The position numbers and the translations under genes are program-made. From positions 1,550,001-1,614,000 of the forward strand of contig NZ_JADLQL010000001.1 of the NCBI RefSeq assembly GCF_015477805.1: a stretch of 64,000 nt of DNA, written 5' to 3'. Below the pieces are notes generated by a model. It saw only the letters and a list, made by a program, of their open reading frames with translations, was not told the DNA's origin and did no database searches. Below are positions 9,190 to 19,153 of the stretch, in pieces (the stretch's first letter is position 1; every line of letters begins with the position of its first letter). The stretch comes from Nocardia flavorosea (GTDB lineage Bacteria > Actinomycetota > Actinomycetes > Mycobacteriales > Mycobacteriaceae).

Positions 9190-9602
9190 GGGCCGATCAT
9201 GCGGCGGGGGTCTTCGGAACTCGTCGTCGTGAGCTGGGAGGATGCCCCAGAAAGACAAGTCTGTGGATAACTCCGGGTTATGCACGGATTCACCGTGCGA
9301 GGCCGGGTGCGAAGACGCAGAGGGCCATCGCAGCCGAAAACGGGACATCCACGCGAAGGCTGTGCCACACTCCCTTCGTTCACCGGCCGCGCGCCGCCCG
9401 GTCCGGCATCGAGGCCGCTCGGGGCCGGGAATTCACCGGCGGCGGCCACTGTTGTCACCGCAGAGAGCCGATGTACGGCCCCGTGTGGCCGTTCATCGTC
9501 ATGGGGGACAATGAAGTGTGATTCGCGGCTCGCGGCGCGGCAGCGGATACCAGGAGTAGCTCGACCGGCCCCGCCGACGGATCGCGCAGGAAGGAGTACG
9601 CG
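9190..9602. other. Divergent intergenic region with a DnaA-box-like pair
   Basis: I see no gene in these 413 bases between the DUF4192 gene and the PAC2 gene. The region must hold the promoters of both. The clearest element is the inverted pair of DnaA-box-like 9-mers at 9262-9286. Confidence 0.6.
9262..9286. promoter_or_regulatory. Inverted pair of DnaA-box-like 9-mers
   Basis: TGTGGATAA (9262-9270) is a perfect DnaA box read on the minus strand (TTATCCACA). TTATGCACG (9278-9286) is a close match on the plus strand. They are 7 nt apart and face each other. Binding by DnaA is inference. Confidence 0.35.
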
Positions 9603-10538
9603 ATGGACTACGAGTCGCGAATGTACGAACTGGAGTTCCCCGCTCCGCAGCTGTCGTCGGACGACGGCTCGGGGCCGGTTCTGGTGCACGGCCTCGAGGG
9701 TTACTCCGACGCCGGCCACGCCGTCCGGCTCGCCACGACCCATCTGCGGGAGAGCCTGGAAAGCGAACTGGTCGCGTCGTTCGACGTCGACGAACTGCTC
9801 GACTACCGGTCGCGGCGCCCGCTCATGACCTTCAAAACGGATCATTTCGCCGACTACGCCGAACCCGAACTGAATCTGTGGGCCGTGCGCGATACCGCGG
9901 GTACGCCGTTCCTGCTCCTCGCCGGGATGGAACCCGACCTGCGCTGGGAGAAGTTCACCACCGCGGTGCGGCTGCTCGCCGAACAGCTCGGGGTGCGCCG
10001 CAGTATCGGCCTCAGCGCCATCCCGATGGCGATTCCACACACCCGTCCGCTGGGCGTGACGGCGCATTCCTCGAACCGCGATCTCATCCCGGAAAACCAG
10101 CGTTGGCCCGGTGAACTGCAGGTCCCCGCCAGCGCCTCCACTCTCTTGGAGTACCGGATGGCCCAGCACGGCCACGAATCGCTGGGTTTCTCGGTGCACG
10201 TCCCGCACTACCTCGCGCAGACCTCCTATCCGGAGGCCGCGCAGACGCTGCTCGAACATCTCGGCGAGAACTCCGGGCTGCAATTCCCGCTGGCGGCGCT
10301 CGGCGAGGCCGCCGCACAGGTCCGCGAACAGGTCAACGAGCATATCGCCGGCAACGCCGAGGTGGAGACGGTCGTCCAGGCGCTGGAACGCCAGTACGAC
10401 ACCTTCGTCACCGCCCAGGAACGCCAGTCCAGTCTGCTGGTCGGTGAGGGCGAGCTGCCCAGCGGGGAGGAACTGGGTGCCGAGTTCGAACGCTTCCTCG
10501 CCGAACAGGGCGGCTACTCCGACGACGAGCCGAACTGA
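9603..10538 (+). CDS. PAC2 family protein (Rv2714-like)
   Basis: The 311-residue protein has a PAC2 fold, related to eukaryotic proteasome assembly chaperone 2 and to archaeal homologues. It begins with the strand-rich PVLVHGLEGYSDAGHA motif (residues 25-40) and continues with alternating strands and helices to about 250. The C-terminal 60 residues form a Glu/Gln-rich helical tail. The biochemical role in actinobacteria is not established, and nothing here identifies a substrate. The ATG at 9603 follows AAGGAG by 7 nt. A strong hairpin separates it from the helicase gene, so it is probably transcribed alone. Confidence 0.88.
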   Translation: MDYESRMYELEFPAPQLSSDDGSGPVLVHGLEGYSDAGHAVRLATTHLRESLESELVASFDVDELLDYRSRRPLMTFKTDHFADYAEPELNLWAVRDTAGTPFLLLAGMEPDLRWEKFTTAVRLLAEQLGVRRSIGLSAIPMAIPHTRPLGVTAHSSNRDLIPENQRWPGELQVPASASTLLEYRMAQHGHESLGFSVHVPHYLAQTSYPEAAQTLLEHLGENSGLQFPLAALGEAAAQVREQVNEHIAGNAEVETVVQALERQYDTFVTAQERQSSLLVGEGELPSGEELGAEFERFLAEQGGYSDDEPN

Positions 10539-10545
10539 GCGCGCC

Positions 10546-10578
10546 GATCACCGGCACACGCCCACCGTGCCGGTGATC
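10546..10578 (+). terminator. Hairpin after the PAC2 gene
   Basis: GATCACCGGCAC (10546-10557) pairs perfectly with GTGCCGGTGATC (10567-10578) around a 9-nt loop, 7 bases after the stop. Confidence 0.75.
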
Positions 10579-10594
10579 GGGCCCGGGCACGACG

Positions 10595-10600
10595 TAGGGT
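10595..10600 (+). promoter_or_regulatory. Putative leaderless -10 of the helicase gene
   Basis: TAGGGT is followed by 7 nt and the GTG at 10608. This spacing favours 10608 over the GTG at 10599, which lies too close to any promoter or ribosome site. Confidence 0.55.
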
Positions 10601-10607
10601 GTCCCGG

Positions 10608-13106
10608 GTGGATCTGACCGAACTGCTCGAGATACCGGGAACCGACGCCGACGCGCTGTACGAGTCGTTCGCGATATGGGCAGCCGATCAGGGCACCCCG
10701 TTGTATCCGGCGCAGGACGAGGCGCTGATGGAACTGGCATCCGGCTCCCACGTCATCCTCGCCACCCCGACCGGTTCGGGGAAATCGCTGGTCGCGGTCG
10801 GTGCGCATCTGTTCGCCCTCACGGCAGGCCGGCGTACTTACTACACCGCGCCGATCAAGGCGCTGGTGAGCGAGAAGTTTTTCGCACTGTGCGAGGTGTT
10901 CGGCGCCGAACGGGTGGGTATGGTCACCGGCGATGCGGCGGTCAACCCGACCGCGCCGATCATCTGCGCCACTGCCGAAATCCTGGCCAACCTCGCGCTG
11001 CGCGAGGGCGCGACCGCCGATATCGGCCAGGTGGTGATGGACGAATTCCATTTCTACGCCGACCCCGACCGCGGCTGGGCCTGGCAGGTGCCGCTGCTCG
11101 AACTACCGCACGCGCAGTTTCTGTTGATGTCCGCGACGCTGGGAGAGGTCGATTTCTTCGCGGCCGATCTAGAGCGGCGCACCGGACGCAGTGCCGCGGT
11201 GGTGGCCGGTACGGAACGCCCGGTGCCGCTGAGCTTCTCCTATGCCCGGACACCGATCACCGAAACCCTCACCGAGCTGGTGACCACTCATCAGGCACCG
11301 GTGTACGTCGTCCATTTCACCCAGGCCGCCGCACTGGAGCGGGCGCAGGCACTCACCAGCGCGAACTTCGCCAGCCGGGCCGAGAAGGACGCGATCGCCG
11401 AAGCTCTCGGCGAGTTCCGGTTCTCGTCCGGTTTCGGCCGCACGCTGTCGCGGCTGATCCGGCACGGAATCGGCGTGCACCATGCGGGGATGCTGCCGAA
11501 ATACCGGCGGTTGGTCGAACGTCTCGCGCAGGACGGACTGCTGAAAGTCGTCTGCGGTACCGACACTCTCGGTGTGGGCATCAACGTACCGATCCGCACG
11601 GTATTGCTGACCGGGCTCACCAAATTCGACGGTGTGCGGACCCGGCGGCTCAAGGCCCGCGAATTCCATCAGATCGCCGGCCGCGCCGGGCGGGCGGGTT
11701 TCGACACGATGGGCACCGTGGTGGTGCAGGCGCCCGAGCACGAGGTCGAGAATGCCCGGCTGCTCGCGAAAGCCGGCAACGATCCGAAGAAGATGCGCAA
11801 AGTGCAGCGCCGCAAACCGCCCGAGGGTTTCGTATCGTGGAGCGAGGAAACGTTCCAGCGTCTGGTCGCCGCCCCTCCCGAACCGATGGTGTCGCGGTTC
11901 GCGGTGACCAACGCCATGCTGCTCAACGTGATCTCCCGCCCGGGCAACTGTTTCGAAGCGATGCGCCATCTGCTGGAGGACAATCACGAGCCGCGACCGG
12001 CCCAGCGGCGGCATATTCTGCGAGCCGTGCGGTTGTATCGGGCGCTTCGTGATGCCGGCGTGGTGCAACAACTCCCCGAACCCGACGAGCAGGGCAGATA
12101 CGCCCGTCTCACCGTGGACCTGCAGCGCGATTTCGCCTTGGACCAGCCGCTGTCGCCGTTCGCCCTGGCGGCGTTCGAACTCCTGGACCGGGATACGCCG
12201 ACCTATGCGCTGGATATGGTGTCGCTCGTCGAGGCCACGCTGGAGGATCCACGCCAACTGCTGATGGCCCAGCAGCACAAGGCCCGCGGCGAGGCGGTGG
12301 CCGAGATGAAGGCCGAGGGAATCGACTACGACGAGCGGATGGAACTGCTCGAGGAGATCACCTGGCCGAAACCGCTGGCGGAACTGATCGAGGCCGCCTA
12401 CGAGACCTACCGGGCGGGACATCCCTGGCTGTCGGAGTTCGCGCCGTCACCGAAATCGGTGGTCCGCGATATGGTCGAGCGGGCGATGACCTTCACCGAG
12501 TTGATCTCCTATTACGAGCTGGCCCGGTCGGAAGGCGTTGTCCTGCGGTATCTCGCCGACGCCTACCGGGCGCTGCGGCGTACCGTTCCGGAGTCGGCCC
12601 GGACCGAGGAATTGGACGATCTCACCGAATGGCTCGGCGAGCTGGTCCGGCAGGTCGATTCGAGCCTGCTCGACGAATGGGAGCAGTTGACCGGCGCAGG
12701 CGCCGAAACCGATGCCGAACAGCTCGCGTTCGGCGCCGAAACCGTACGTCCCATCACGGCGAACGAACGGGCTTTCAAGGTGATGGTGCGCAACGCGATG
12801 TTCCGCCGGGTCGAACTGGCGGCCCGCCGCCGCTGGGCCGAACTGGCGGAGCTTTCTCCCGGCCCGGACTGGTCCACCGACCTCGAGCCCTATTTCGCGG
12901 AGTACGACGGTATCGGCACCGGTCCGGACGCCCGCGGTCCGCAGCTCTTCCGGGTCGAGGCGCGGCCGGGTTTCTGGCAGGTACGGCAGATCATCGACGA
13001 CCCGGCCGGCGATCACGGCTGGGCGATTCTCGCCACCGTCGATCTGGCCGAATCCGATGCTGCGGGCGATGTGGTGTTCGACGAGGTCACGGTGGTGTCC
13101 GGGTGA
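10608..13106 (+). CDS. Superfamily 2 DEAD/DEAH-box helicase, Ski2-like with DUF3516
   Basis: About 832 residues. The helicase core carries ATPTGSGKS (motif I), a DEFH-type Walker B (VVMDEFHFY), SATL (motif III), HHAGMLP, and QIAGRAGRAG (motif VI). These are the hallmarks of Ski2/Mtr4-type RNA helicases. The C-terminal half (from about residue 480) is the DUF3516 region of actinobacterial members, helical and rich in acidic residues. A role in RNA unwinding or decay is inferred from the family; no partner is visible nearby. Start: GTG at 10608 (see the -10 site); GTG at 10599 is possible and would add three residues. speD follows 32 bases later on the same strand. Confidence 0.9.
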   Translation: MDLTELLEIPGTDADALYESFAIWAADQGTPLYPAQDEALMELASGSHVILATPTGSGKSLVAVGAHLFALTAGRRTYYTAPIKALVSEKFFALCEVFGAERVGMVTGDAAVNPTAPIICATAEILANLALREGATADIGQVVMDEFHFYADPDRGWAWQVPLLELPHAQFLLMSATLGEVDFFAADLERRTGRSAAVVAGTERPVPLSFSYARTPITETLTELVTTHQAPVYVVHFTQAAALERAQALTSANFASRAEKDAIAEALGEFRFSSGFGRTLSRLIRHGIGVHHAGMLPKYRRLVERLAQDGLLKVVCGTDTLGVGINVPIRTVLLTGLTKFDGVRTRRLKAREFHQIAGRAGRAGFDTMGTVVVQAPEHEVENARLLAKAGNDPKKMRKVQRRKPPEGFVSWSEETFQRLVAAPPEPMVSRFAVTNAMLLNVISRPGNCFEAMRHLLEDNHEPRPAQRRHILRAVRLYRALRDAGVVQQLPEPDEQGRYARLTVDLQRDFALDQPLSPFALAAFELLDRDTPTYALDMVSLVEATLEDPRQLLMAQQHKARGEAVAEMKAEGIDYDERMELLEEITWPKPLAELIEAAYETYRAGHPWLSEFAPSPKSVVRDMVERAMTFTELISYYELARSEGVVLRYLADAYRALRRTVPESARTEELDDLTEWLGELVRQVDSSLLDEWEQLTGAGAETDAEQLAFGAETVRPITANERAFKVMVRNAMFRRVELAARRRWAELAELSPGPDWSTDLEPYFAEYDGIGTGPDARGPQLFRVEARPGFWQVRQIIDDPAGDHGWAILATVDLAESDAAGDVVFDEVTVVSG

Positions 13107-13138
13107 TCGCCGAGGCGAATGAGTGAGGTCGAAGGGTC

Positions 13139-13504
13139 GTGACGGCGGAATTCACCGGCCGGCATGTGCTGGCCGAGTTCGGCGGGGTCGACAGTGCGCT
13201 GTGCGACGACGGTGACCGGCTCACGGCGGCGTTACGGGCGGCGCTGACCACCGCGGGCGTCACCATCTGCGAAATGGTGAGCAAACAGTTCGAACCGCAC
13301 GGGGTCACCGTGCTCGCGCTGCTCGCCGAATCGCACGCCTCCCTGCACACCTATCCGGAAACCGGTGACATCTTCGTCGACGTCTTCACCTGCGGTACCT
13401 CCGCCGACAGCGCCGAAGCCGTCGCCGAGCACCTGCGCACGGCATTGGCACCGCGGCGGGTGCGGATCTCGACTGTGCGGCGCGGCCGGGCGTCCGGCGG
13501 CTGA
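13139..13504 (+). CDS. speD: S-adenosylmethionine decarboxylase proenzyme (bacterial SpeD)
   Basis: The 121-residue precursor cleaves itself to make a pyruvoyl enzyme that decarboxylates S-adenosylmethionine for spermidine synthesis. The self-processing site is intact: cleavage between E64 and S65 in AESHASLHTYPE. H70 and C85 (FTCG) correspond to His68 and Cys83 of the Thermotoga enzyme. Size fits the class 1B short form. The GTG at 13139 follows GAAGG by 4 nt. It lies 32 bases after the helicase gene and is probably co-transcribed. No spermidine synthase, arginine or ornithine decarboxylase gene is present in the window, so partner enzymes must lie elsewhere or the role differs. Confidence 0.88.
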   Translation: MTAEFTGRHVLAEFGGVDSALCDDGDRLTAALRAALTTAGVTICEMVSKQFEPHGVTVLALLAESHASLHTYPETGDIFVDVFTCGTSADSAEAVAEHLRTALAPRRVRISTVRRGRASGG

Positions 13505-13533
13505 CAGCGCCGCATCGGCGTGCCGGCTCGCGC

Positions 13534-14157
13534 TCAGCCGAATACAGCGGCAGCGAGCATGTAGGCCATCCCGAGATCCATGATCACGTGTGGGAGCACG
13601 CCGAGCGGTGCTCTGTGCCCCGGCGCGGCGGTATGCCCGGCCCACCACAGACGGCGCCCGCGCCGCGCTGCCACGGATACCGCGACGGCATCGGCCAGGA
13701 ACAGCAACGCGAGAATCGTCATCTGCACAGTCCCCGGTCCACCACCGTGACCACCGGCGGAATGTCCCGACATGGTCGCCAGCATCACACCGGCCGCGAC
13801 CAGGTGATAACCGAGCGCACCGGCCTGCCCCGGGCGTGGTGAGCGGTTCCGGACGATCCGGGCGGCCGCCAGCAGGCCGAAGACCAGCGTCATCGCGAGC
13901 AGCACACCGTGCAGCGCATGGGCGTGAACCCGGGTCGGGAACAGAACCATGATCGACATCACAGCGCACATCAGCAGATGCGCCGCATCGGATTCGTGGT
14001 CGCCCTGCACGGTGTCGCAGCCCGCGCCGACCGGGGCCCGCTGCCCGGCGCGCGCCGGCCGCGGCATCAACCGGGCGAGCACAATCGCGGCCGCAAGGGT
14101 GAATGCCAGCGCGGCACAGACCCGTACCGCCGCCTGGTCGAGTACCAATTCTCCCAT
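13534..14157 (-). CDS. DUF5134 integral membrane protein
   Basis: This 207-residue protein has about five or six hydrophobic helices. Conserved His and Met residues lie inside the membrane segments (AAHLLMCAVMSIMVLFP, YHLVAAGVMLATMSGH, PHVIMDLGMAYMLAA), typical of DUF5134. The H-x-x-M spacing hints at metal binding, but no function is known. The ATG at 14157 was chosen because GAAAGG lies 9 nt upstream and the first helix follows directly; the frame is open to 14196. It converges on speD and is divergent from hrpA, with 242 bases before hrpA. Confidence 0.75.
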   Translation of the reverse strand: MGELVLDQAAVRVCAALAFTLAAAIVLARLMPRPARAGQRAPVGAGCDTVQGDHESDAAHLLMCAVMSIMVLFPTRVHAHALHGVLLAMTLVFGLLAAARIVRNRSPRPGQAGALGYHLVAAGVMLATMSGHSAGGHGGGPGTVQMTILALLFLADAVAVSVAARRGRRLWWAGHTAAPGHRAPLGVLPHVIMDLGMAYMLAAAVFG

Positions 14158-14399
14158 GCCGCATAGCCTTTCACCGAAGGAAGCACCCTCGGACATGGTC
14201 GCACGGCATCGCCGGTCAGGACACGGCTTCGATCCCGACAGCCACTGACGCCGTAGCGCAACCGGGCTCGGTCGCCGGCGTTGCGAGGTGTCCCGGTTCG
14301 CGCCTGACGCGGTGGCGCGGCGAGCCCTGACGTCGACAGCGAGACGACGCGCGACCGCCGCGGCCGGCCGACCGGGGTTTCGTTACGCTGGTTGTCGCA

Positions 14400-17300
14400 A
14401 TGACCAGGACCGCAGTCACTCACCGGGACCTTCGTACCCGGTTGGCCTCACTCACCCTCCGCGACGAACACCGGCTGCGCAAACAGCTCGACCGGGTACG
14501 CGGCGGCGATCTCACCGGGATCGAATCCCAGATCGGCGCCGCCGAACAACGCGTCGCCGCGCGGCGTGCGGCGCTACCCGAGATCAGCTACCCGGAGCAA
14601 CTGCCGGTGACGGCACGGCGCGACGATATCGCCGCCGCCATCGCCGCCAACCAGGTGGTTGTCGTCGCCGGGGAGACCGGGTCCGGGAAGACCACGCAGA
14701 TTCCGAAGATCTGCCTCGAGCTCGGCCGGGGTATCCGCGGGGCGATCGGGCACACGCAGCCGCGCCGGCTGGCGGCCCGCACGGTCGCGGAGCGGATCGC
14801 CACGGAGCTGGGCACCGAACTGGGTGACGCGGTCGGCTACACGGTGCGTTTCACCGACCAGGCGGCCGAGCACACACTGGTCAAACTGATGACCGACGGA
14901 ATCCTGCTGGCGGAGATCCAGCGCGACCGTATGCTGCGCGCCTACGACACGATCATCATCGATGAGGCCCACGAGCGCAGCCTCAATATCGACTTCCTGC
15001 TCGGATACCTCAAGCAACTGCTGCCGCGGCGGCCGGACCTGAAGATCGTCATCACCTCGGCCACCATCGATCCGGAGCTGTTCGCCCGGCATTTCGCGGA
15101 CGAAGCGGGTGATCCGGCACCGATCGTCGAGGTATCGGGCCGGTCGTATCCCGTCGAGGTCCGGTACCGCCCGCTGGCGCTGCCGGTCGCGGCGGATACC
15201 GAGGACGACGAGGATCGGGCGGTGGACCGCGACCCGGTCGACGCCATCTGCGATGCCGTGGTCGAACTGTTCGCCGCGGGCGACGGCGATGTGCTGGTCT
15301 TCCTGTCCGGCGAACGGGAGATCCGTGATACCGCCGACGCCCTCGCCGATCTCAAACTCCCCCGCACCGAGATCCTGCCGCTGTACGCGCGGCTGTCGGC
15401 CGCCGAACAGCACCGGGTGTTCGCACCGCATACCGGACGCCGGGTGGTTCTGGCGACGAATGTCGCCGAGACGTCGTTGACGGTTCCCGGGATTCGCTAC
15501 GTCGTCGACCCGGGTACCGCTCGGATCTCCCGGTACTCGATGCGGACCAAGGTACAGCGGCTGCCGATCGAACCGATTTCCCAGGCTTCGGCGCGGCAGC
15601 GGTCGGGCCGGTGCGGCCGCGTGGCCGACGGTATCTGCATCCGCCTGTACTCCGAGGACGATTTCGAGGCGCGCCCGGCGTTCACGGATCCGGAAATCCT
15701 GCGGACCAATCTCGCCGCGGTCATCCTGCAGATGACCTCGCTGGGTCTCGGCGATATCGAACGGTTCCCGTTCGTCGAGGCGCCCGACAGCAGGGCGGTC
15801 CGTGACGGTGTCGCGCTGCTCGAGGAACTCGGCGCCCTGGTCCGCCGGACCGCGGAACCGCGGGCCGCGGGACCGACCGGCAGTCCGGCCCCGCGCGCCG
15901 GGAACGGACCGGGCGCCACCGAATCGCAGGATCCGGACCCCGCCGGCCACTCGGGCGCCGAATCCGGGTCCGCTACCGAACTCGCCGCGCAGCAGAACCC
16001 GGTCGAGGCCGCTCCGGAAGCCGATTCCGCAGGTTCCCGTCGCGGCCACCGCCCCGCCGGTTCGGCGTCGGGGCATACGCTCACCGCGACCGGACGAGAG
16101 ATGGCCCGGCTGCCGGTGGATCCCCGGATGGGCCGAATGCTGGTCGAGGCGCACCGCACCGGCTGCCTGGCCGATGTGCTGGTGATCGTGGCGGCGCTGT
16201 CGATCCAGGACGTGCGCGAACGGCCCGCCGATCAGCAGCAGGCCGCCGATACCGCCCACGCCCGGTTCGGTGTGCCGAACTCGGACTTCCTGGCTTATCT
16301 GCGGCTCTGGGAGTATCTGAACGGCCAGCGGCGCGCCCTGTCCGCGAACCGGTTCCGGCGGATGTGCCGAGAGGAGTTCCTGCACTATCTACGAATCCGG
16401 GAATGGCAGGATCTCTACGGCCAGTTGCGGACCATCACCAAAGGCATGGGCTGGTCGCTGCACGACGACTCGGCCGACACCGCGCCGCCGCAGCGCACCC
16501 TGTCAGGGGAAAGCTCCGACCGGAGCGGGGATTCCCGGCGGCGTCGCAACCCCCGCAAGCCGGAGCGCGCTTCGGACGGCCGCAATATCGGCACCGCCCG
16601 ACCGGTCCCGTCCGGTCCGCGGACGCTCGACGAGATGACATCCGATACCGACCCGTGGGATTCGACGGCGATCCATCAGGCACTGCTCTCGGGCATGCTC
16701 TCGCATATCGGTGTCCGCGAGGCCGAATCCCGTGAGTTCCTGGGCGCGCGCAATGCCAAGTTCATGATCTTCCCGGGGTCGGGTCTGGCCAAGAAGCCGC
16801 CGCGCTGGGTGATGGCGGCGGAACTGGTGGAAACCTCCCGGTTGTGGGGCCGGATGGCGGCCCGGATCGAACCCGAATGGGCCGAGCGGCTCGCCGGAGA
16901 CCTGGTGAAACGCCACTATTCCGAACCGCACTGGTCGTCGCGGCGAGGCACCGCCCGCGCCTATGAACGAGTGACGCTCTACGGGGTACCGCTGGTCACC
17001 GGCCGGCTCGTCGACTACGGCCGGATCGATCCCGAAACCACCCGGGAACTGTTCCTGCGCCACGCCCTCGTCCAAGGAGAATGGCAGACCCGGCACGAGT
17101 TCTTCCACCGCAACCGCGCCCTGCTCGACGATATCGCCGATCTGGAGCACCGGGCCCGGCGCCGAGACATCCTGGTCGACGACGAGGTGCTGTTCGATTT
17201 CTACGATCAGCGGATACCGGCCGATATCGTCTCGGTCCGGCATTTCGACACCTGGTGGAAATCCGCGCGGCGCCGCGACCCGCACCAACTCGACTTCACC

Positions 17301-18707
17301 ACCGACGCCGTGGTCAACGAGGGCGCCGACCGGCTCGACCCGGCGGCATTCCCGGACACCTGGCGTCAAGGGGAACTGTCGTTCCCGCTGACCTACCAGT
17401 TCGAGCCGGGACAGGCCGACGACGGTGTGACGGTGCGGATCCCGGTGGCGCAGCTGGCCCATGTCCGGGCCGTCGGGTTCGACTGGCTGGTGCCGGGTAT
17501 GCGGACGGAACTGGCCGCGGCGCTCATCAAAACCCTGCCCAAACAGCTCCGGCGGACAGTGGTGCCCGCGCCGGATTTCGCCACCGCCGCACTCACCGCG
17601 CTCACCGCCCGCGCCGAACCGTTACGCACCGGACTGGCCCGGGAACTCACCCGGCTGGCGGGCATCCCCATTGCCGCCGCCGATCTGAACCCCGCCGCGC
17701 TCCCCGGCCATCTGCGCATGACCTTCGCCGCCGTCGACACCGACGGCCGGGTCCTGGATACCAGCAAAAGCCTGGCCGAGCTCAGAACCCGGCTGTCCGA
17801 CCAGGTGTCGGCATCGGTGGCGGCGGCAACGGCCGGCGCCGAACGGTCCGCCGCCACCGTATGGACCTCGGAATCGCTGGGCACGCTGCCGGCGACGGTG
17901 CGCCGGGAGGTCGCCGGTCAGCCGGTCACCGGTTATCCGGCGCTGGTGCCGGAAGCCGGCGGCGTCGCGGTGCGGGTTCTGAAGACACCGGCCGAACAGG
18001 CTCGGGCCATGCGCGCCGGAACCCGGGCACTGGTGCTGGCCGCGATCCCGACTTCGCCCCGTGCGGTGACCGCCGGGCTCTCCCCGGCGGACCGATTGGT
18101 GCTCAGCCAGAATCCGTACGGTTCGGTGGACGCGCTGGTCGAGGATTGCCGGCGCGCGGCCGCCGATCAACTCATCGCGGCCGCCGGTGGACCGGTACGC
18201 GAGCCGGAACGATTCGATCGGCTCGTTGCGGCGATCCGGCCGAAATTCAACGAGGTGGTCGCCCGGATCGTCCGCCTGGTGGTGCCGGTACTCGCCGCGG
18301 CGCACGAGGTTTCGGCCACCCTGCCCGGGGTACGGGAAGCCGATATCGCCACCGATGTGCGAGAACAGCTGGCGGAACTGGTATTCGACGGTTTCGTCGC
18401 GGAGTGGGGTCCGGCCCGGTTGCGCGAACTCCCCCGCTATCTCCGGGGCGCTGCCGCCCGGCTCGCGGCACTACCCGGTTCGGCCGATCGCGACCGCCGG
18501 GCCATGGCCGACGTCGATGCGGCGGCCGCGGTCTACGATCGGCTGATCGCCGGCCTGCCGGAATCGCGACGGCACACACCCGAGGTCGCCGAAATCTGGT
18601 GGATGATCCAGGAATTGCGGGTGAGCCTGTTTGCACAGAAACTCGGCACGCCGTATCCGGTATCGGTGAAGCGGATACAGAAGGCAGCAGACGCCTTCCG
18701 GCGCTGA
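14400..18707 (+). CDS. hrpA: ATP-dependent RNA helicase HrpA (DEAH/RHA family)
   Basis: The 1435-residue protein has Walker A GETGSGKTTQ (residues 91-100), DEAH box IIDEAHERS, SATI, and QRSGRCGR (motif VI), followed by winged-helix, ratchet and OB-like domains and the DUF3418 C-terminal region. HrpA acts on mRNA processing and stalled ribosomes in other bacteria. Two low-complexity segments interrupt the usual layout: about residues 481-560, and 694-740 (basic and Ser/Pro-rich). They lengthen it by over 100 residues relative to the roughly 1300-residue E. coli protein. The ATG at 14400 has no ribosome site; TACGCT ends 10 nt before it, so the leader is absent or only a few nucleotides. Confidence 0.93.
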   Translation: MTRTAVTHRDLRTRLASLTLRDEHRLRKQLDRVRGGDLTGIESQIGAAEQRVAARRAALPEISYPEQLPVTARRDDIAAAIAANQVVVVAGETGSGKTTQIPKICLELGRGIRGAIGHTQPRRLAARTVAERIATELGTELGDAVGYTVRFTDQAAEHTLVKLMTDGILLAEIQRDRMLRAYDTIIIDEAHERSLNIDFLLGYLKQLLPRRPDLKIVITSATIDPELFARHFADEAGDPAPIVEVSGRSYPVEVRYRPLALPVAADTEDDEDRAVDRDPVDAICDAVVELFAAGDGDVLVFLSGEREIRDTADALADLKLPRTEILPLYARLSAAEQHRVFAPHTGRRVVLATNVAETSLTVPGIRYVVDPGTARISRYSMRTKVQRLPIEPISQASARQRSGRCGRVADGICIRLYSEDDFEARPAFTDPEILRTNLAAVILQMTSLGLGDIERFPFVEAPDSRAVRDGVALLEELGALVRRTAEPRAAGPTGSPAPRAGNGPGATESQDPDPAGHSGAESGSATELAAQQNPVEAAPEADSAGSRRGHRPAGSASGHTLTATGREMARLPVDPRMGRMLVEAHRTGCLADVLVIVAALSIQDVRERPADQQQAADTAHARFGVPNSDFLAYLRLWEYLNGQRRALSANRFRRMCREEFLHYLRIREWQDLYGQLRTITKGMGWSLHDDSADTAPPQRTLSGESSDRSGDSRRRRNPRKPERASDGRNIGTARPVPSGPRTLDEMTSDTDPWDSTAIHQALLSGMLSHIGVREAESREFLGARNAKFMIFPGSGLAKKPPRWVMAAELVETSRLWGRMAARIEPEWAERLAGDLVKRHYSEPHWSSRRGTARAYERVTLYGVPLVTGRLVDYGRIDPETTRELFLRHALVQGEWQTRHEFFHRNRALLDDIADLEHRARRRDILVDDEVLFDFYDQRIPADIVSVRHFDTWWKSARRRDPHQLDFTTDAVVNEGADRLDPAAFPDTWRQGELSFPLTYQFEPGQADDGVTVRIPVAQLAHVRAVGFDWLVPGMRTELAAALIKTLPKQLRRTVVPAPDFATAALTALTARAEPLRTGLARELTRLAGIPIAAADLNPAALPGHLRMTFAAVDTDGRVLDTSKSLAELRTRLSDQVSASVAAATAGAERSAATVWTSESLGTLPATVRREVAGQPVTGYPALVPEAGGVAVRVLKTPAEQARAMRAGTRALVLAAIPTSPRAVTAGLSPADRLVLSQNPYGSVDALVEDCRRAAADQLIAAAGGPVREPERFDRLVAAIRPKFNEVVARIVRLVVPVLAAAHEVSATLPGVREADIATDVREQLAELVFDGFVAEWGPARLRELPRYLRGAAARLAALPGSADRDRRAMADVDAAAAVYDRLIAGLPESRRHTPEVAEIWWMIQELRVSLFAQKLGTPYPVSVKRIQKAADAFRR

Positions 18708-19153
18708 GAACGATCACCGCCGCCCGGGACGACGACCGACGGCCATGATCCACCGGCGCTGCCTACCTGCGCGCGCCGATGAACCGCCACCCGGGGCCTC
18801 GCCGATCGCCCGGCGCGCGGCCGCTTCCCGCGCCGGGAACGTGCGGCGGATCGCAGACCGATAGCTACAGCGACCGGATCGAGGTCCGCGATCGACAGCC
18901 ACTGCGCCCGCGTGATCACACGGCCAATCGGCGCAGGCGGCTATTCGGTCGGTCCGACACCGGAGCCGGGCGAGCCGGGTTTTCTCCGGCAGGGAACGAG
19001 ATCTTCGACCTGGGCGCTGATGTCGGACGATGTGGCGGGCAGTCCCGCCGCACGAAGCACTGCGCTCCCGTTCCAGGGCGGATGCTGCCGCACATCCGGT
19101 GCGCTCAACGGATCGAACGAGTGGCCCGGCGATCGTCGCGGCTCGGACCGCGA
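18708..19153. other. Gap between hrpA and nrdR
   Basis: These 446 bases have only short frames without ribosome sites. Two overlapping minus-strand frames (near 18714-18919) look vaguely protein-like but are in different phases and match nothing I recognise. In M. tuberculosis this interval upstream of nrdR carries several genes that are not present here. Confidence 0.55.

Noticed and set aside
18708..18919. Possible minus-strand gene remnant downstream of hrpA
   Set aside because: Two short frames in different phases could be a decayed gene, but no family is recognisable and no ribosome site is present.
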